IMG/VR virus record: IMGVR_UViG_3300028800_000260
Location: 1 to 29,470 of that record
Source: a virus
DNA length: 29,470 bases
Direction: 5' to 3' (one strand)
In this document: positions 7,613 through 15,124 of the stretch, piece after piece
Numbering within the stretch: position 1 is the stretch's first letter
Layout: every line of letters begins with the position of its first letter
The notes under the pieces: generated by a model
What the model saw: the letters and a program-made list of their open reading frames with translations, nothing else
Told to the model about the DNA's origin: nothing
Database searches by the model: none
Position numbers and translations under genes: made by a program

Positions 7613-8473
7613 ATGATGAATAACCTTCCACATTTGAGCCAAAAGCTCTTTAATGTCCCTCTCGCGATACTGCCGGGCAAGATCGAGGTCATTATGTGCG
7701 TCCTCGCAGATCGTTTGGGCGTTACGCGCCTTTTCCGGGCGGACGGATCGGCCGTGATGCTCGATTCTTTCGGCACCGGCGAGCAGGCGCAGGACCGGGC
7801 TTACGATGTTGTGGAAGGGGTTGCAATCATTCCGGTGCAGGGGACGCTCGTCCAGAAGCTTGGCTGCCTTCATCCGTACTCGGGCATGACCGGGTATGAT
7901 GGCATCCGTGCAAACCTCAGCATGGCCATGGAAGACGAGGCCGTGAGGGCGATAGTCCTTGACATCGACAGTCCGGGAGGAGAAGTCAGCGGATGCTTTG
8001 ACCTCTGCGACGCCATCTATCAGGCCCGGAGTGAAAAGCCTATATGGGCGATCCTGACGGAAAATGCTTTTTCGGCGGCGTACGCGATCGCAAGTGCGGC
8101 GTCTCGAATCGTCGTTCCCCGCACCGGCGGTACCGGAAGCGTCGGGGTCATTTGCGCTCATGTGGATTTTTCAAAAGCTCTGACGGAAGCAGGCATCGCC
8201 GTTACGCTGATCACCTACGGCGCACGAAAAGCAGATGGAAACGAATTCAACCCCCTGTCCGATGAAGCAAAATCAAGGCTCCAGGCGGACGTAGATACCA
8301 TGGGCGATATGTTCGTTGATATGGTCGCGAGAAACCGCGATCTTCCCGTATCTACGGTGCGGAATACCGAGGCGGGCTGTTATATGGGCAAAAAAGGGGT
8401 AAAGGTGGGTTTTGCCGACGCCGTTATGGCGCCGGATGAGGCATTTCGGGCTCTTTTACAAACAATAAAATAG
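7613..8473 (+). CDS. S49-family prohead protease (gpC/SppA-like)
   Basis: This serine protease of the signal-peptide-peptidase A type processes scaffold and head proteins during prohead maturation. The 286-residue protein shows the S49 core: LDIDSPGGEV (residues 116-125, substrate/oxyanion region), the catalytic serine in NAFSAAYAIAS (S154), TGSVGVI (174-180) and the general base lysine in GARKADG (K206). Lambda gpC carries the scaffold Nu3 as its C-terminal part. Here the protein stops after the protease domain and the scaffold-like sequence is a separate gene (9157-9852). ATG codons at 7613 and 7616 are both possible starts; the Shine-Dalgarno site (GAGAGG) is about 12 nt upstream and so is weak. 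There is no signal peptide, which fits a cytoplasmic phage protease rather than host SppA. Confidence 0.92.
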   Translation: MMNNLPHLSQKLFNVPLAILPGKIEVIMCVLADRLGVTRLFRADGSAVMLDSFGTGEQAQDRAYDVVEGVAIIPVQGTLVQKLGCLHPYSGMTGYDGIRANLSMAMEDEAVRAIVLDIDSPGGEVSGCFDLCDAIYQARSEKPIWAILTENAFSAAYAIASAASRIVVPRTGGTGSVGVICAHVDFSKALTEAGIAVTLITYGARKADGNEFNPLSDEAKSRLQADVDTMGDMFVDMVARNRDLPVSTVRNTEAGCYMGKKGVKVGFADAVMAPDEAFRALLQTIK

Positions 8474-8475
8474 CC

Positions 8476-8480
8476 GGAGG
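8476..8480 (+). promoter_or_regulatory. Shine-Dalgarno site pointing to an ATC start codon
   Basis: GGAGG at 8476-8480 lies 3 nt after the protease stop codon. At the usual 6-nt spacing the next codon is ATC (8487-8489), directly after an in-frame TAA (8484-8486). ATC then reads into K-K-Y and a perfect signal peptide. The first in-frame ATG (8562) has no ribosome site and would remove that peptide. Confidence 0.6.
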
Positions 8481-8486
8481 CGTTAA

Positions 8487-9119
8487 ATCAAGAAATATAT
8501 CGCATGTCTGGTAATCGGTTTTCTCCTGTTCATTTCGACCGGCGTTTACGCAGACGACTATATGACCGGTAGTTTTTCCAGCGGTAAAATCACGCCGACC
8601 TATCCCCTGACCCTGCCGAGCGGTACCACGCTTCCGGCATCATCGACGGGATATGCAAAACTTACGGTAAGCGGCGGTAATGGATCGATTACGACAGCCG
8701 TGCCTGCAACCGGGTATTCGGTAAATACCGGAACTGCCTACACTGTGACCGGGTCAATGGCGCTGGCAGCCGGCGGAACCACCACAGCCACGACCGGGGC
8801 GCTGGCAGCGGGTCTTTACATAATTCAGGGCCAGGTGAAATTTGCGACCTCTGCATACACGGGTACCGGCACTGACAATCTGACGTGTCAATTTTACACA
8901 ACCAACGGAACGCCTGGTGCACTGAGTTCCACTGAACATCAGTCAGCGACGAGAGGCATCCCCACCCTGACCACTTCGACGGGATATACAGACACTCTTT
9001 CTCTTGTCGCTCGGCATACGGCAACGGCAGGCGACGTGATTCAGATTTATCGCCAGGGACCGGCATCCGGAGAAACCGCCACCGCCGCAAGCATTGCTTG
9101 GGTACAAATACTCCAATAG
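8487..9119 (+). CDS. Secreted beta-rich protein between protease and scaffold (apparent ATC start)
   Basis: The frame encodes 210 residues if begun at ATC 8487, or 185 if begun at ATG 8562. The longer form has an ideal Sec signal peptide: KKY, a hydrophobic core (IACLVIGFLLFIS) and TGVYA-DD as the cleavage site. The mature protein is Gly/Thr/Ser-rich and beta-stranded. Its C-terminal part (TAGDVIQIYRQGP...SIAWVQILQ) resembles jelly-roll domains of the C1q/TNF type or phage fibre tips. ATC is a very rare initiation codon, so either a non-standard start, a mutated ATG, or a sequence error is involved. The gene splits the usual protease-scaffold pair. A head-fibre or surface role is possible; exact function is unknown. 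Confidence 0.7.
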   Translation: MKKYIACLVIGFLLFISTGVYADDYMTGSFSSGKITPTYPLTLPSGTTLPASSTGYAKLTVSGGNGSITTAVPATGYSVNTGTAYTVTGSMALAAGGTTTATTGALAAGLYIIQGQVKFATSAYTGTGTDNLTCQFYTTNGTPGALSSTEHQSATRGIPTLTTSTGYTDTLSLVARHTATAGDVIQIYRQGPASGETATAASIAWVQILQ

Positions 9120-9156
9120 CAAGATCCAGAAATTATCTTTCAGGGAGGATATAGGT

Positions 9157-9852
9157 ATGAGCAAGATATTGTCGAGCATCGGCAACGCGCTCTCGTTTGC
9201 GCATCTGGCCGGCATAGGCATGAAAAAGAAGGCCGATTCCGAGGACGACCCGGAGAAGGAAAGAGAGTCCGAGCGCGATCACGAGGACGAGACCGACGGC
9301 GCGAAAAAGGGAAAGCGGGCCAAGGCCGAGGAAGATCGCGAGCGCGAGAAAGAAGACATCGACGCCGAGGAAGAAGAAGGCGACGATGATGATAAGGAAA
9401 AGAAGGGCAAGAAAGCCAAAAAGGCGAAGGCCGAAGGCGAAGAGGATGACGAGGAAGCCTGCGACGATAAGCGGGGCAAGAAGGGCAAAAGAGCCAAGTC
9501 TGAAGGTAAGGACGATGAAAATGACGAAGAGGATGAAGACGTTGAAATGCGTGGATCCTCTCCTATAGCTCAGGCCAGGCTGAGGGAGCAGCGCCGCTGC
9601 GCCGCCATCTTTGCCTCGTCTGCCGCCGCCAAAAACCCCGTGTTGGCCGCCAATCTGGCCTTTTGCACGAGGATGACCCGCACAGAGGCCCTTGCGGTCC
9701 TGGAGGCGACTCCCGCGGCTTCTGCGGCTCAGGTTAGAACCCGTCACAATCCGGATGTCGGCACCGGCGCATCCGCATCTTTGACCACAAAACAGGCCGT
9801 CGACAAGTCTTTGGACCTGGCATTTTCGAAGGTAGCCGGAAGAAGAAAGTAG
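9157..9852 (+). CDS. Highly charged scaffold-like protein
   Basis: This 231-residue protein starts at ATG 9157, 8 nt after GGGAGG. Residues about 24-130 are low-complexity Asp/Glu/Lys/Arg, alternating acidic and basic blocks. The C-terminus (residues about 136-180) has RLREQRRCAAIFASSAAAKNPVLAANLAFCTRM and TRTEALAVLE. That pattern is typical of the helical C-terminal scaffold segment fused to S49 or ClpP-type proheads proteases in lambda-type phages. I therefore infer the internal scaffold (lambda Nu3 counterpart), made as a separate protein and removed by the protease. The long charged tract is unusual for that role. Position, just before the decoration and capsid genes, fits. It could instead be a nucleic-acid- or cation-binding head protein. 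Confidence 0.75.
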   Translation: MSKILSSIGNALSFAHLAGIGMKKKADSEDDPEKERESERDHEDETDGAKKGKRAKAEEDREREKEDIDAEEEEGDDDDKEKKGKKAKKAKAEGEEDDEEACDDKRGKKGKRAKSEGKDDENDEEDEDVEMRGSSPIAQARLREQRRCAAIFASSAAAKNPVLAANLAFCTRMTRTEALAVLEATPAASAAQVRTRHNPDVGTGASASLTTKQAVDKSLDLAFSKVAGRRK

Positions 9853-9901
9853 CCGCCTGAAGGCTGGCGATAATTCCAGATCATATACGAGGAGAATAAC
9901 A

Positions 9902-10873
9902 ATGGGTAGCCCTACTGTAACACCCCTTACCGAAGCAAGACACAGCGGCGGTTTTATCGTGTCGGAGGCAAACGGGCATATTTCCCGGGAGCAGATCGTG
10001 CTCACCGGTTCGGCCAACATTCCGGCCGGAAGCGTGCTCGGAAAAGTAGCGGTCGGCACTTCCGCAGGCAGCGCGGGCCTGAAGGCCTTCGGCCTCGTCA
10101 CCCTGGCAAAAAACCCCGTGGATGGTGACACGATCGCCATCAACGGCACAACCATTACCATGAAATCGTCCGGGGCGACCGGCGCTCAGGTCAACATCGG
10201 GTCCACGCCGACCCTGACCGCCGCCGCGATCCTCGCCTACATTACGGCTCACAACATCTCGAATGTCACCTGTACGGCATCCGGAAACACCGGCATATTG
10301 GTTACGGCCTCGGCAGTCGGCACGGCGGCAAATTCCTATGCCCTGGCGACGTCCAATACGGATGCGTTTACCCTTTCCGGAGCGACCCTCCTGGGCGGCA
10401 CGGCGGCAAATACCGGAGACGCGACCGTCACAGCCTATACGGTCGGGAGTTCAATCAAGCCCGGCACGTACAAGGCGATATGTGTCACGGCGACAACGGC
10501 GAACGTGTTCGACCCTGACGGAGACCTGCTTGGTGTAGCGACTTTCGCCACCCCGTTCACGGACGCGCAGATCAATCTTACCATAACGGCCGGGTCCACC
10601 CCCTGTGTTGCCGGCGACACGTTCTACATTACGCCCGCTACCGGTGCAGGGAAATACAAACCCGTGACCGCATCGGCCACGGACGGTAGCCAGGTCGCAT
10701 CGGCCATCCTTTACGGGACCACGGATGTGACGAGCGCGGACAAAAACGCCGTCATCATGGCCCGCCACTGCGAGGTCAACCTGTCCGAGCTTATCTGGGA
10801 TAGCTCCATGACACCCGGCCTCATCGAGACGGCAAAAACCCAGCTCGCAAGCAAGTCCATCATCTGCCGGTAA
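9902..10873 (+). CDS. Head decoration protein, gpD-like with inserted domain
   Basis: Lambda gpD trimers cement the expanded capsid. This 323-residue protein is about three times longer. The N-terminus (residues 10-66) carries the decoration pattern EARHSGGFIVSEANGHISRE...AGSVLGKV. Residues about 73-168 form an inserted module (GDTIAINGTTITM...TAAAILAYI...LLGGT) that resembles a module in the tail sheath of this phage. Residues 175-250 have a beta-domain (PGTYKAICVTA...FDPDGDLLG...AGDTFYI) common in gpD-like proteins. The end (residues 255-323) returns to the decoration core (ASAILYGTTDV...VIMARHCEVN). A good GGAG site precedes the ATG. A perfect hairpin follows the gene. Confidence 0.9.
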   Translation: MGSPTVTPLTEARHSGGFIVSEANGHISREQIVLTGSANIPAGSVLGKVAVGTSAGSAGLKAFGLVTLAKNPVDGDTIAINGTTITMKSSGATGAQVNIGSTPTLTAAAILAYITAHNISNVTCTASGNTGILVTASAVGTAANSYALATSNTDAFTLSGATLLGGTAANTGDATVTAYTVGSSIKPGTYKAICVTATTANVFDPDGDLLGVATFATPFTDAQINLTITAGSTPCVAGDTFYITPATGAGKYKPVTASATDGSQVASAILYGTTDVTSADKNAVIMARHCEVNLSELIWDSSMTPGLIETAKTQLASKSIICR

Positions 10874-10905
10874 AAATTCACCGGCTCGGCCCACACTCTC
10901 TACGG

Positions 10906-10935
10906 ACAAAAGGCCCTCTTCGGAGGGCCTTTTGT
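10906..10935 (+). terminator. UUCG-loop hairpin between decoration and capsid genes
   Basis: ACAAAAGGCCCTC (10906-10918) pairs perfectly with GAGGGCCTTTTGT (10923-10935) around a TTCG tetraloop. The four Ts are partly inside the stem and the sequence goes on TATTTC. It is a strong intrinsic terminator or attenuator, or an mRNA-end stabiliser. Sitting between two head-protein genes, it probably adjusts their relative output. Confidence 0.75.
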
Positions 10936-10968
10936 ATTTCACAATCCAGCACGTAAGGAGACAATACG

Positions 10969-12012
10969 ATGCCTGATATCCTTGATATTTTCCACAGCGA
11001 TCCCTTTACCGCGATCGCGCTTACCGATGCCGTACAGCGCAACCCGTACCAGCCCATAGGGCTCGGCGACCTCAATCTTTTTGACCCCAACCCGATCAGA
11101 ACCAAAGCCCTCGCCGTCGAAGAGCGCCAGGGTAAGCTCGCCCTGATTCCGTTTTCGGCACGAGGCTCCGAAGGCACCCAGAGAACGACCGAAAAGCGAA
11201 AAATGAGATATTTCGAAGTTCCCCGGCTCATGCATGACGACACGGTCTACGCCGAGGAGCTTCAGAGCGTGAGGGAGTTCGGCACGGAGTCTATCCTCAT
11301 GCAGATCGAGACGGAAGTGGCCCGGCGTCTTTCCGGTCCTACCGGCCTCCTCTCATCCGTGGAATTCACGAAAGAGTATTTGAGGCTCGCGGCCGTTCAA
11401 GGTCTGTGCTGTGACCCACGGGATGGCTCAATCCTCTATAACTGGTTTGACGAGTTCGAGATCACCCAGGCGACGGAGGTTGCATTCAATCTCTCCGCCG
11501 GTACCGCAAACTCTCTGAGGCCGATCATTAATGGCATCGTCAGAACCATGGCAAGGAAGGCCCAGGGTGCATTCGTCCCAACCACGAGGGTCTTTGCTCT
11601 CTGCGGCGACACCTTCTATGATTACCTCGTCAATCACCCCGACGTAATCCGGACCTTTATCAACTGGTCCGAAGCTCGCGACATCAGGGACGGAAGCCAG
11701 GGCGCGGCGTTTTCCGCCTTCGACTTCGCCGGTGTGTCCTGGCTCAACTACCGGGGCAGCGATGACAATTCCACCATCAAGATTGCCGATGACAAGGTGA
11801 AGTTCTTCCCTGTCGGCGCTCCCGGTGTCTTCCGTGAAGCCATGGCCCCGGGCGAGACCGTGGATTGGGTCAACACTCCCGGTAAACCGGTCTATGTTCT
11901 TCCGATCTTCGACCAGCAGCGCCGGATGTGGTGGAAAATGGAAGTCTACGCCTATCCCTTGTTCATCTGCACACGGCCCGAAGTGCTTCTTTCGGGCAGG
12001 GCGGGGACGTAA
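10969..12012 (+). CDS. Major capsid protein, lambda gpE family
   Basis: This 347-residue protein forms the icosahedral shell, with the HK97 fold. It matches lambda gpE (341 residues) in length and in the family pattern: MPDILDIFHSDPFTAIALTDAVQRNPYQP at the start, RGSEG in the loop before the RYFEVPRL strand, then EYLRLAAVQG, and near the end FDQQRRMWWKMEVYAYPLFICTRPEVLL, which is typical for the C-terminus. An AAGGAG site lies about 9 nt before the ATG. It is directly downstream of the decoration gene and upstream of the gpFII-like joiner, as in lambda. No sign of truncation. Confidence 0.96.
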   Translation: MPDILDIFHSDPFTAIALTDAVQRNPYQPIGLGDLNLFDPNPIRTKALAVEERQGKLALIPFSARGSEGTQRTTEKRKMRYFEVPRLMHDDTVYAEELQSVREFGTESILMQIETEVARRLSGPTGLLSSVEFTKEYLRLAAVQGLCCDPRDGSILYNWFDEFEITQATEVAFNLSAGTANSLRPIINGIVRTMARKAQGAFVPTTRVFALCGDTFYDYLVNHPDVIRTFINWSEARDIRDGSQGAAFSAFDFAGVSWLNYRGSDDNSTIKIADDKVKFFPVGAPGVFREAMAPGETVDWVNTPGKPVYVLPIFDQQRRMWWKMEVYAYPLFICTRPEVLLSGRAGT

Positions 12013-12016
12013 AAAC

Positions 12017-12343
12017 GTGATCGATTGGAGCAAAACCGTAGTAGCCCCTTGCATCGCGATATTCGGCGAGCCGATTGTCTATTACCCGGCGACCGGCTCG
12101 CCGTTTTCGATAAATGGGGCTTTCTACAACGCATACAGTGAGATGACATTCTCCGCTGAGTATGGGACGGAGATATCAACCACGTTCCCGGCTGCGGGCG
12201 TTGCGTCCGCCGATTTTTCGAGTCCTCCCGCCCAGGGCGATACTTTAGAGGTCGTCAGAACAGGGAAGACCTACAAAGTTCGCGTGCCCCGTCCGGATGG
12301 TAAGGGTGGGATTTTCCTTGTTTTGGACTATGTGAGCGGATAG
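12017..12343 (+). CDS. gpFII-like head-tail joining protein
   Basis: This 108-residue protein starts at GTG 12017, 4 nt after the capsid gene, since no in-frame ATG fits (upstream in-frame ATGs lie inside the capsid gene). The pattern AIFGEPIVYYPA, then NGAFYNAY, PPAQGDTLEVVRTGKTYKVRVPRPDGKGGIFLVL matches the gpFII/Phage_attach type: small beta barrel joining the portal complex to the tail tube. The size is close to lambda gpFII (117 residues). The stop codon abuts the next start. I am fairly confident in a connector role; the exact family member is less certain. Confidence 0.85.
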   Translation: MIDWSKTVVAPCIAIFGEPIVYYPATGSPFSINGAFYNAYSEMTFSAEYGTEISTTFPAAGVASADFSSPPAQGDTLEVVRTGKTYKVRVPRPDGKGGIFLVLDYVSG

Positions 12344-12943
12344 ATGATCGACCGAAAAACCTTGAGACTTGCCGCTGTCTTGACTCTAAAAGCGGCGCAT
12401 ACCTCTGCGGGAAATTCCGTATATTCGCCCGAAGACTGGCCGACTCAGCCCGGGAAATACCCCATTCTCATTGTGAGGACACCCCGGGAGCATAAAGAAA
12501 ACAGCGCCCCCAGGTCCGGGCTCCCTCAGTTTTTCAGCACGATAACGCTCTCGGTTGTGGGCCGGGTGGAAGCAGTGACGGAGGCGGCAGCATATAGCGC
12601 CCTCGAGACTCTGTCGGAACAAATCGAAACCGCCCTTCTCACGAATAGCCAGTTCATCAACGACAACGGCGTTCAGCAGTTTGCCTCGGTCGATACAACC
12701 ATGGATGTCCAGATAGAAGGCGAGCGCCACTATGGGAGCACGGTCGTGCTCTTCGGCATCGAGGTATTTCAGATGTACGCGCCGACCATTGATGCGGCAG
12801 GGAAAGTAATGGCGACACCACAGGCCGATGGCTCAGCGGGAACAATCGTCGCGCCGGAGATCGAGGAAATGGAGATCATCATCGAGGACGGCAATACAAA
12901 AAAGACCCTCACGGGAATCGATATCGATTTGGAAGGAGGATAA
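12344..12943 (+). CDS. Tail terminator-like protein (Mu gp37/gpU-type)
   Basis: This 199-residue protein begins at the ATG directly after the joiner stop. It has alternating beta strands and a helix (EAAAYSALETLSEQIETALLTNS) with a final beta strand (GSTVVLFGIEVFQMYAP), the layout of gpU-like tail terminator rings. The C-terminal 45 residues are acidic (EIEEMEIIIEDGN...DIDLEGG) and may be flexible. Position between the head-joining gene and DUF2635/sheath matches Mu gene K (gp37). It would stop tail polymerisation and dock to the head. Function is inferred from position and fold pattern. Confidence 0.8.
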   Translation: MIDRKTLRLAAVLTLKAAHTSAGNSVYSPEDWPTQPGKYPILIVRTPREHKENSAPRSGLPQFFSTITLSVVGRVEAVTEAAAYSALETLSEQIETALLTNSQFINDNGVQQFASVDTTMDVQIEGERHYGSTVVLFGIEVFQMYAPTIDAAGKVMATPQADGSAGTIVAPEIEEMEIIIEDGNTKKTLTGIDIDLEGG

Positions 12944-12945
12944 CC

Positions 12946-13128
12946 ATGTACGTGACGCCAGAAACCGGGTTGAAGATTGTCGACCCATTCAAAAAAGATT
13001 TTCTCCCGCCGGAAGGGAGAGAGGTAGTCGATGATTCATATTGGCGCCGCCTCGAAAGAGATGGCGACGTGACGACAGGTAATGCGGTGATCCCAGCCGC
13101 TCCGGCAGCCAAAGCCCAAACCACGTAA
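12946..13128 (+). CDS. DUF2635-like small protein (Mu gp38-type)
   Basis: This 60-residue ORF starts MYVTPETGLKIVDPFKKDFLPPEGREVVDDSYWRRLERDGDV, close to the consensus I recall for DUF2635 (conserved V-x-P-x-x-G, LPxxGxxV, YWxRRLxDGDV). In Mu the gp38 protein lies at this position, between the tail terminator and the sheath. Its role is unknown. It has a GGAGG site (in GGAGGATAACC) just upstream. The C-terminal tail is Ala-rich. Confidence 0.88.
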   Translation: MYVTPETGLKIVDPFKKDFLPPEGREVVDDSYWRRLERDGDVTTGNAVIPAAPAAKAQTT

Positions 13129-13143
13129 AGGGAGTACCAGACA

Positions 13144-14655
13144 ATGACGATTCCATTTCGCAATATACCTCAGAACCTCAGAGTTCCGCTTTTCTATGCA
13201 GAAGTCGACAACTCCCAGGCGAACACGGGCGGCCAGAATCAATGCGCGCTGATCATAGGCCAAATCACCAGCGCGGGAGCTGCTCCTCCCAACATTCCCC
13301 TGCTCTGCCAGGGGCCGAATGATGCAATAACCCAGGGCGGCGCGGGCTCCATGCTGGCCCTGATGGTTCAGGCGTATCTCGCCAACGACAGCTTCGGCAC
13401 CGTCTATTATTTGCCTCTGTCGGATGCGGGCGCAGCAACCCCTGCTTCCGGGACGATTGTTTTTACTCACGTTCCGACCGCCGCCGGCACGATATCTCTC
13501 TACGTTGCCGGTCAGAGCGTTTCGGTTTCTGTCTCGGCATCAGAGGCGGTTATAGACATTGCGACGGCTGTTGCCGCTGCAATCAATGCCCTTACAAGTC
13601 TTCCGGTGACGGCTGCAACCGGCGGTACTGCAACCGTGACGATCACGGCGAAGAACGCGGGGCTGTGCGGCAACGACATTGATGTCAGGCTCAATTATCG
13701 CGGCGCCGTGAATGGAGAATTGACGCCGACCGGCCTCACTTACACGCAGACGGGGACATCGAGCGGAGGGGGTTACCTGCTCGCAGGAGGCGCAACCAAC
13801 CCGACGTTGACGACCGCCCTTGCCAACCTTCCCGCCGGTGTGCTGTTCGATTTCATTGCGTCGCCCTATACCGATGCCACATCGACGGCGGCTGTCAGTG
13901 CAATGCTCAACGATGCCACTGGTCGATGGAGCTATGCTCAGCAACTTTATGGCGGTGTTTTCATGGCTTCGCGCGGCTCGTCGGGAACTCTCACCACGTT
14001 CGGAAATACCTTCAACGATCAGCATAGTTCGGTTATGGGCATGTTTGATTCCCCGACACCGGCCTGGATATGGGCGGCGGCGGTAACGGGAGCGGCAGCG
14101 GCCAGTCTTAAGGCTGACCCTGCGATACCCCTTCAGACCGTTGCATTCCACGGCGTTCTGGCGCCTCCCGTCGCGTCTCAGTTCCTGATCAGCCAGCAAA
14201 ACACCCTGCTCTGGAACGGAATATCGACGTTTACCGTCGACCAGGGCGGCGTCTGCCACATTCAAAACCTCATCACAACTTACCAGAAGAACGGCTTCAG
14301 CGTGGCGGATGACAGCTATCTCGAAATTGAGACGATGTATACGCTCATGTATGTGCTTAGGTTTCTCAAAACAATCGTCACGAGCAAGTACTCGCGGGTG
14401 AAACTCGCGGCTGACGGGACGGCTTTTGCGCCCGGCAGCGCGATCGTTACGCCCAAAATTGTCAAAGCTGATCTCATCGCCGGATACCAGCAACTCTGTT
14501 ACGACGGGTATTGTCAGAATGCGCCGAAGTTTGCAGCCGGGCTCGTCGTCGCGCAGAATTCCACCAACCCGAACAGACTGGACGTGCTTTATCCTGCCGT
14601 ATTGATAGACCAGTTGAGGGTCTTCGCGCTTCTCGCCCAGTTCAGGCTCGTCTAA
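13144..14655 (+). CDS. Contractile tail sheath protein (Mu gpL-like)
   Basis: The sheath polymerises around the tail tube and contracts to drive injection. This 503-residue protein has the family pattern: FRNIPQNLRVPLFYAEVDNS at the start, and near the end IETMYTLMYVLRFLKTIVTSKYSRVKLAADG and LIDQLRVFALLAQFRLV, the typical C-terminal strand. Residues about 100-216 form an inserted domain with T-I-S-L-Y-V-A-G, helix TAVAAAINAL, TITAKNAGLCGN and LLAGGATN. That module resembles the insertion in the decoration protein. It is encoded after DUF2635 and before the tube, the Mu order. AAGGGAG lies before the ATG. Confidence 0.95.
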   Translation: MTIPFRNIPQNLRVPLFYAEVDNSQANTGGQNQCALIIGQITSAGAAPPNIPLLCQGPNDAITQGGAGSMLALMVQAYLANDSFGTVYYLPLSDAGAATPASGTIVFTHVPTAAGTISLYVAGQSVSVSVSASEAVIDIATAVAAAINALTSLPVTAATGGTATVTITAKNAGLCGNDIDVRLNYRGAVNGELTPTGLTYTQTGTSSGGGYLLAGGATNPTLTTALANLPAGVLFDFIASPYTDATSTAAVSAMLNDATGRWSYAQQLYGGVFMASRGSSGTLTTFGNTFNDQHSSVMGMFDSPTPAWIWAAAVTGAAAASLKADPAIPLQTVAFHGVLAPPVASQFLISQQNTLLWNGISTFTVDQGGVCHIQNLITTYQKNGFSVADDSYLEIETMYTLMYVLRFLKTIVTSKYSRVKLAADGTAFAPGSAIVTPKIVKADLIAGYQQLCYDGYCQNAPKFAAGLVVAQNSTNPNRLDVLYPAVLIDQLRVFALLAQFRLV

Positions 14656-14681
14656 AGCAGGAAAAACCACGCACAAAATCG

Positions 14682-14707
14682 AAAGGGGGCCGGTCTTGGC
14701 CCCCTTT
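14682..14707 (+). terminator. Intrinsic terminator/attenuator between sheath and tube genes
   Basis: AAAGGGGGCC (14682-14691) pairs with GGCCCCCTTT (14698-14707) around a GGTCTT loop. The T-run is short and continues ATCTT. It may reduce transcription past the sheath gene or protect its mRNA end. The following tube gene starts 20 nt later with its own ribosome site. Confidence 0.7.
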
Positions 14708-14726
14708 ATCTTAAGGAGTGACTGCA

Positions 14727-15101
14727 ATGGCAGATATTACCAATCGTGTTGCCGGAACGGCATACCTCACCGTAGACGGCGTTTCGTACGCCCTCGCGGG
14801 CGATCTGGAATACAACCCCAGCATAGTAGCGCGTGAAAGCGTGATCGGTCAGGACGGCGTCCACGGCTATAAGGAAACGCCGATGGCGCCCCATATCTCG
14901 GGATCGATACGCGACATGAACGGCCTGAGCATAGCGGAGTTGAACGCGATGACGAACGTAACGGTCGTGCTCCAGCTCGCGAACGGAAAGCTCGTTGTAG
15001 GCCGGAATATGTGGACGGTCGAGAGCCAGACCGGCAAGTCAGGGGACGGAACTGTTGAAGTAAAGTGGGAAGGGTTGCAGGGTAGCGTCACAGAGAACTA
15101 A
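14727..15101 (+). CDS. Tail tube protein (Mu gpM-like)
   Basis: This 124-residue protein forms the hexameric rings of the inner tube. The start is ATG 14727, 8 nt after AAGGAG; a GTG at 14718 overlaps that site and is unlikely. The sequence shows the tube pattern: AYLTVDGVSYALAGDLEYNPS, then the conserved GQDGVHGYKETPMAPHISGSIRDMNGLS, and a C-terminal EVKWEGLQGSVTEN strand. Length and position (after sheath, before the chaperone) match Mu gpM. Confidence 0.93.
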   Translation: MADITNRVAGTAYLTVDGVSYALAGDLEYNPSIVARESVIGQDGVHGYKETPMAPHISGSIRDMNGLSIAELNAMTNVTVVLQLANGKLVVGRNMWTVESQTGKSGDGTVEVKWEGLQGSVTEN

Positions 15102-15124
15102 GGCAAAAACAAAGAGAGGAAACG

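Noticed and set aside
9133-10161. 342-residue minus-strand ORF across scaffold and decoration genes
   Set aside because: It is a mirror of the charged GAx/AAx codons, with long runs of hydrophobic residues, and lies opposite two supported genes.
13540-14727. 395-residue minus-strand ORF opposite the sheath
   Set aside because: It is Arg-rich and has no family pattern or ribosome site; the sheath frame is unequivocal.
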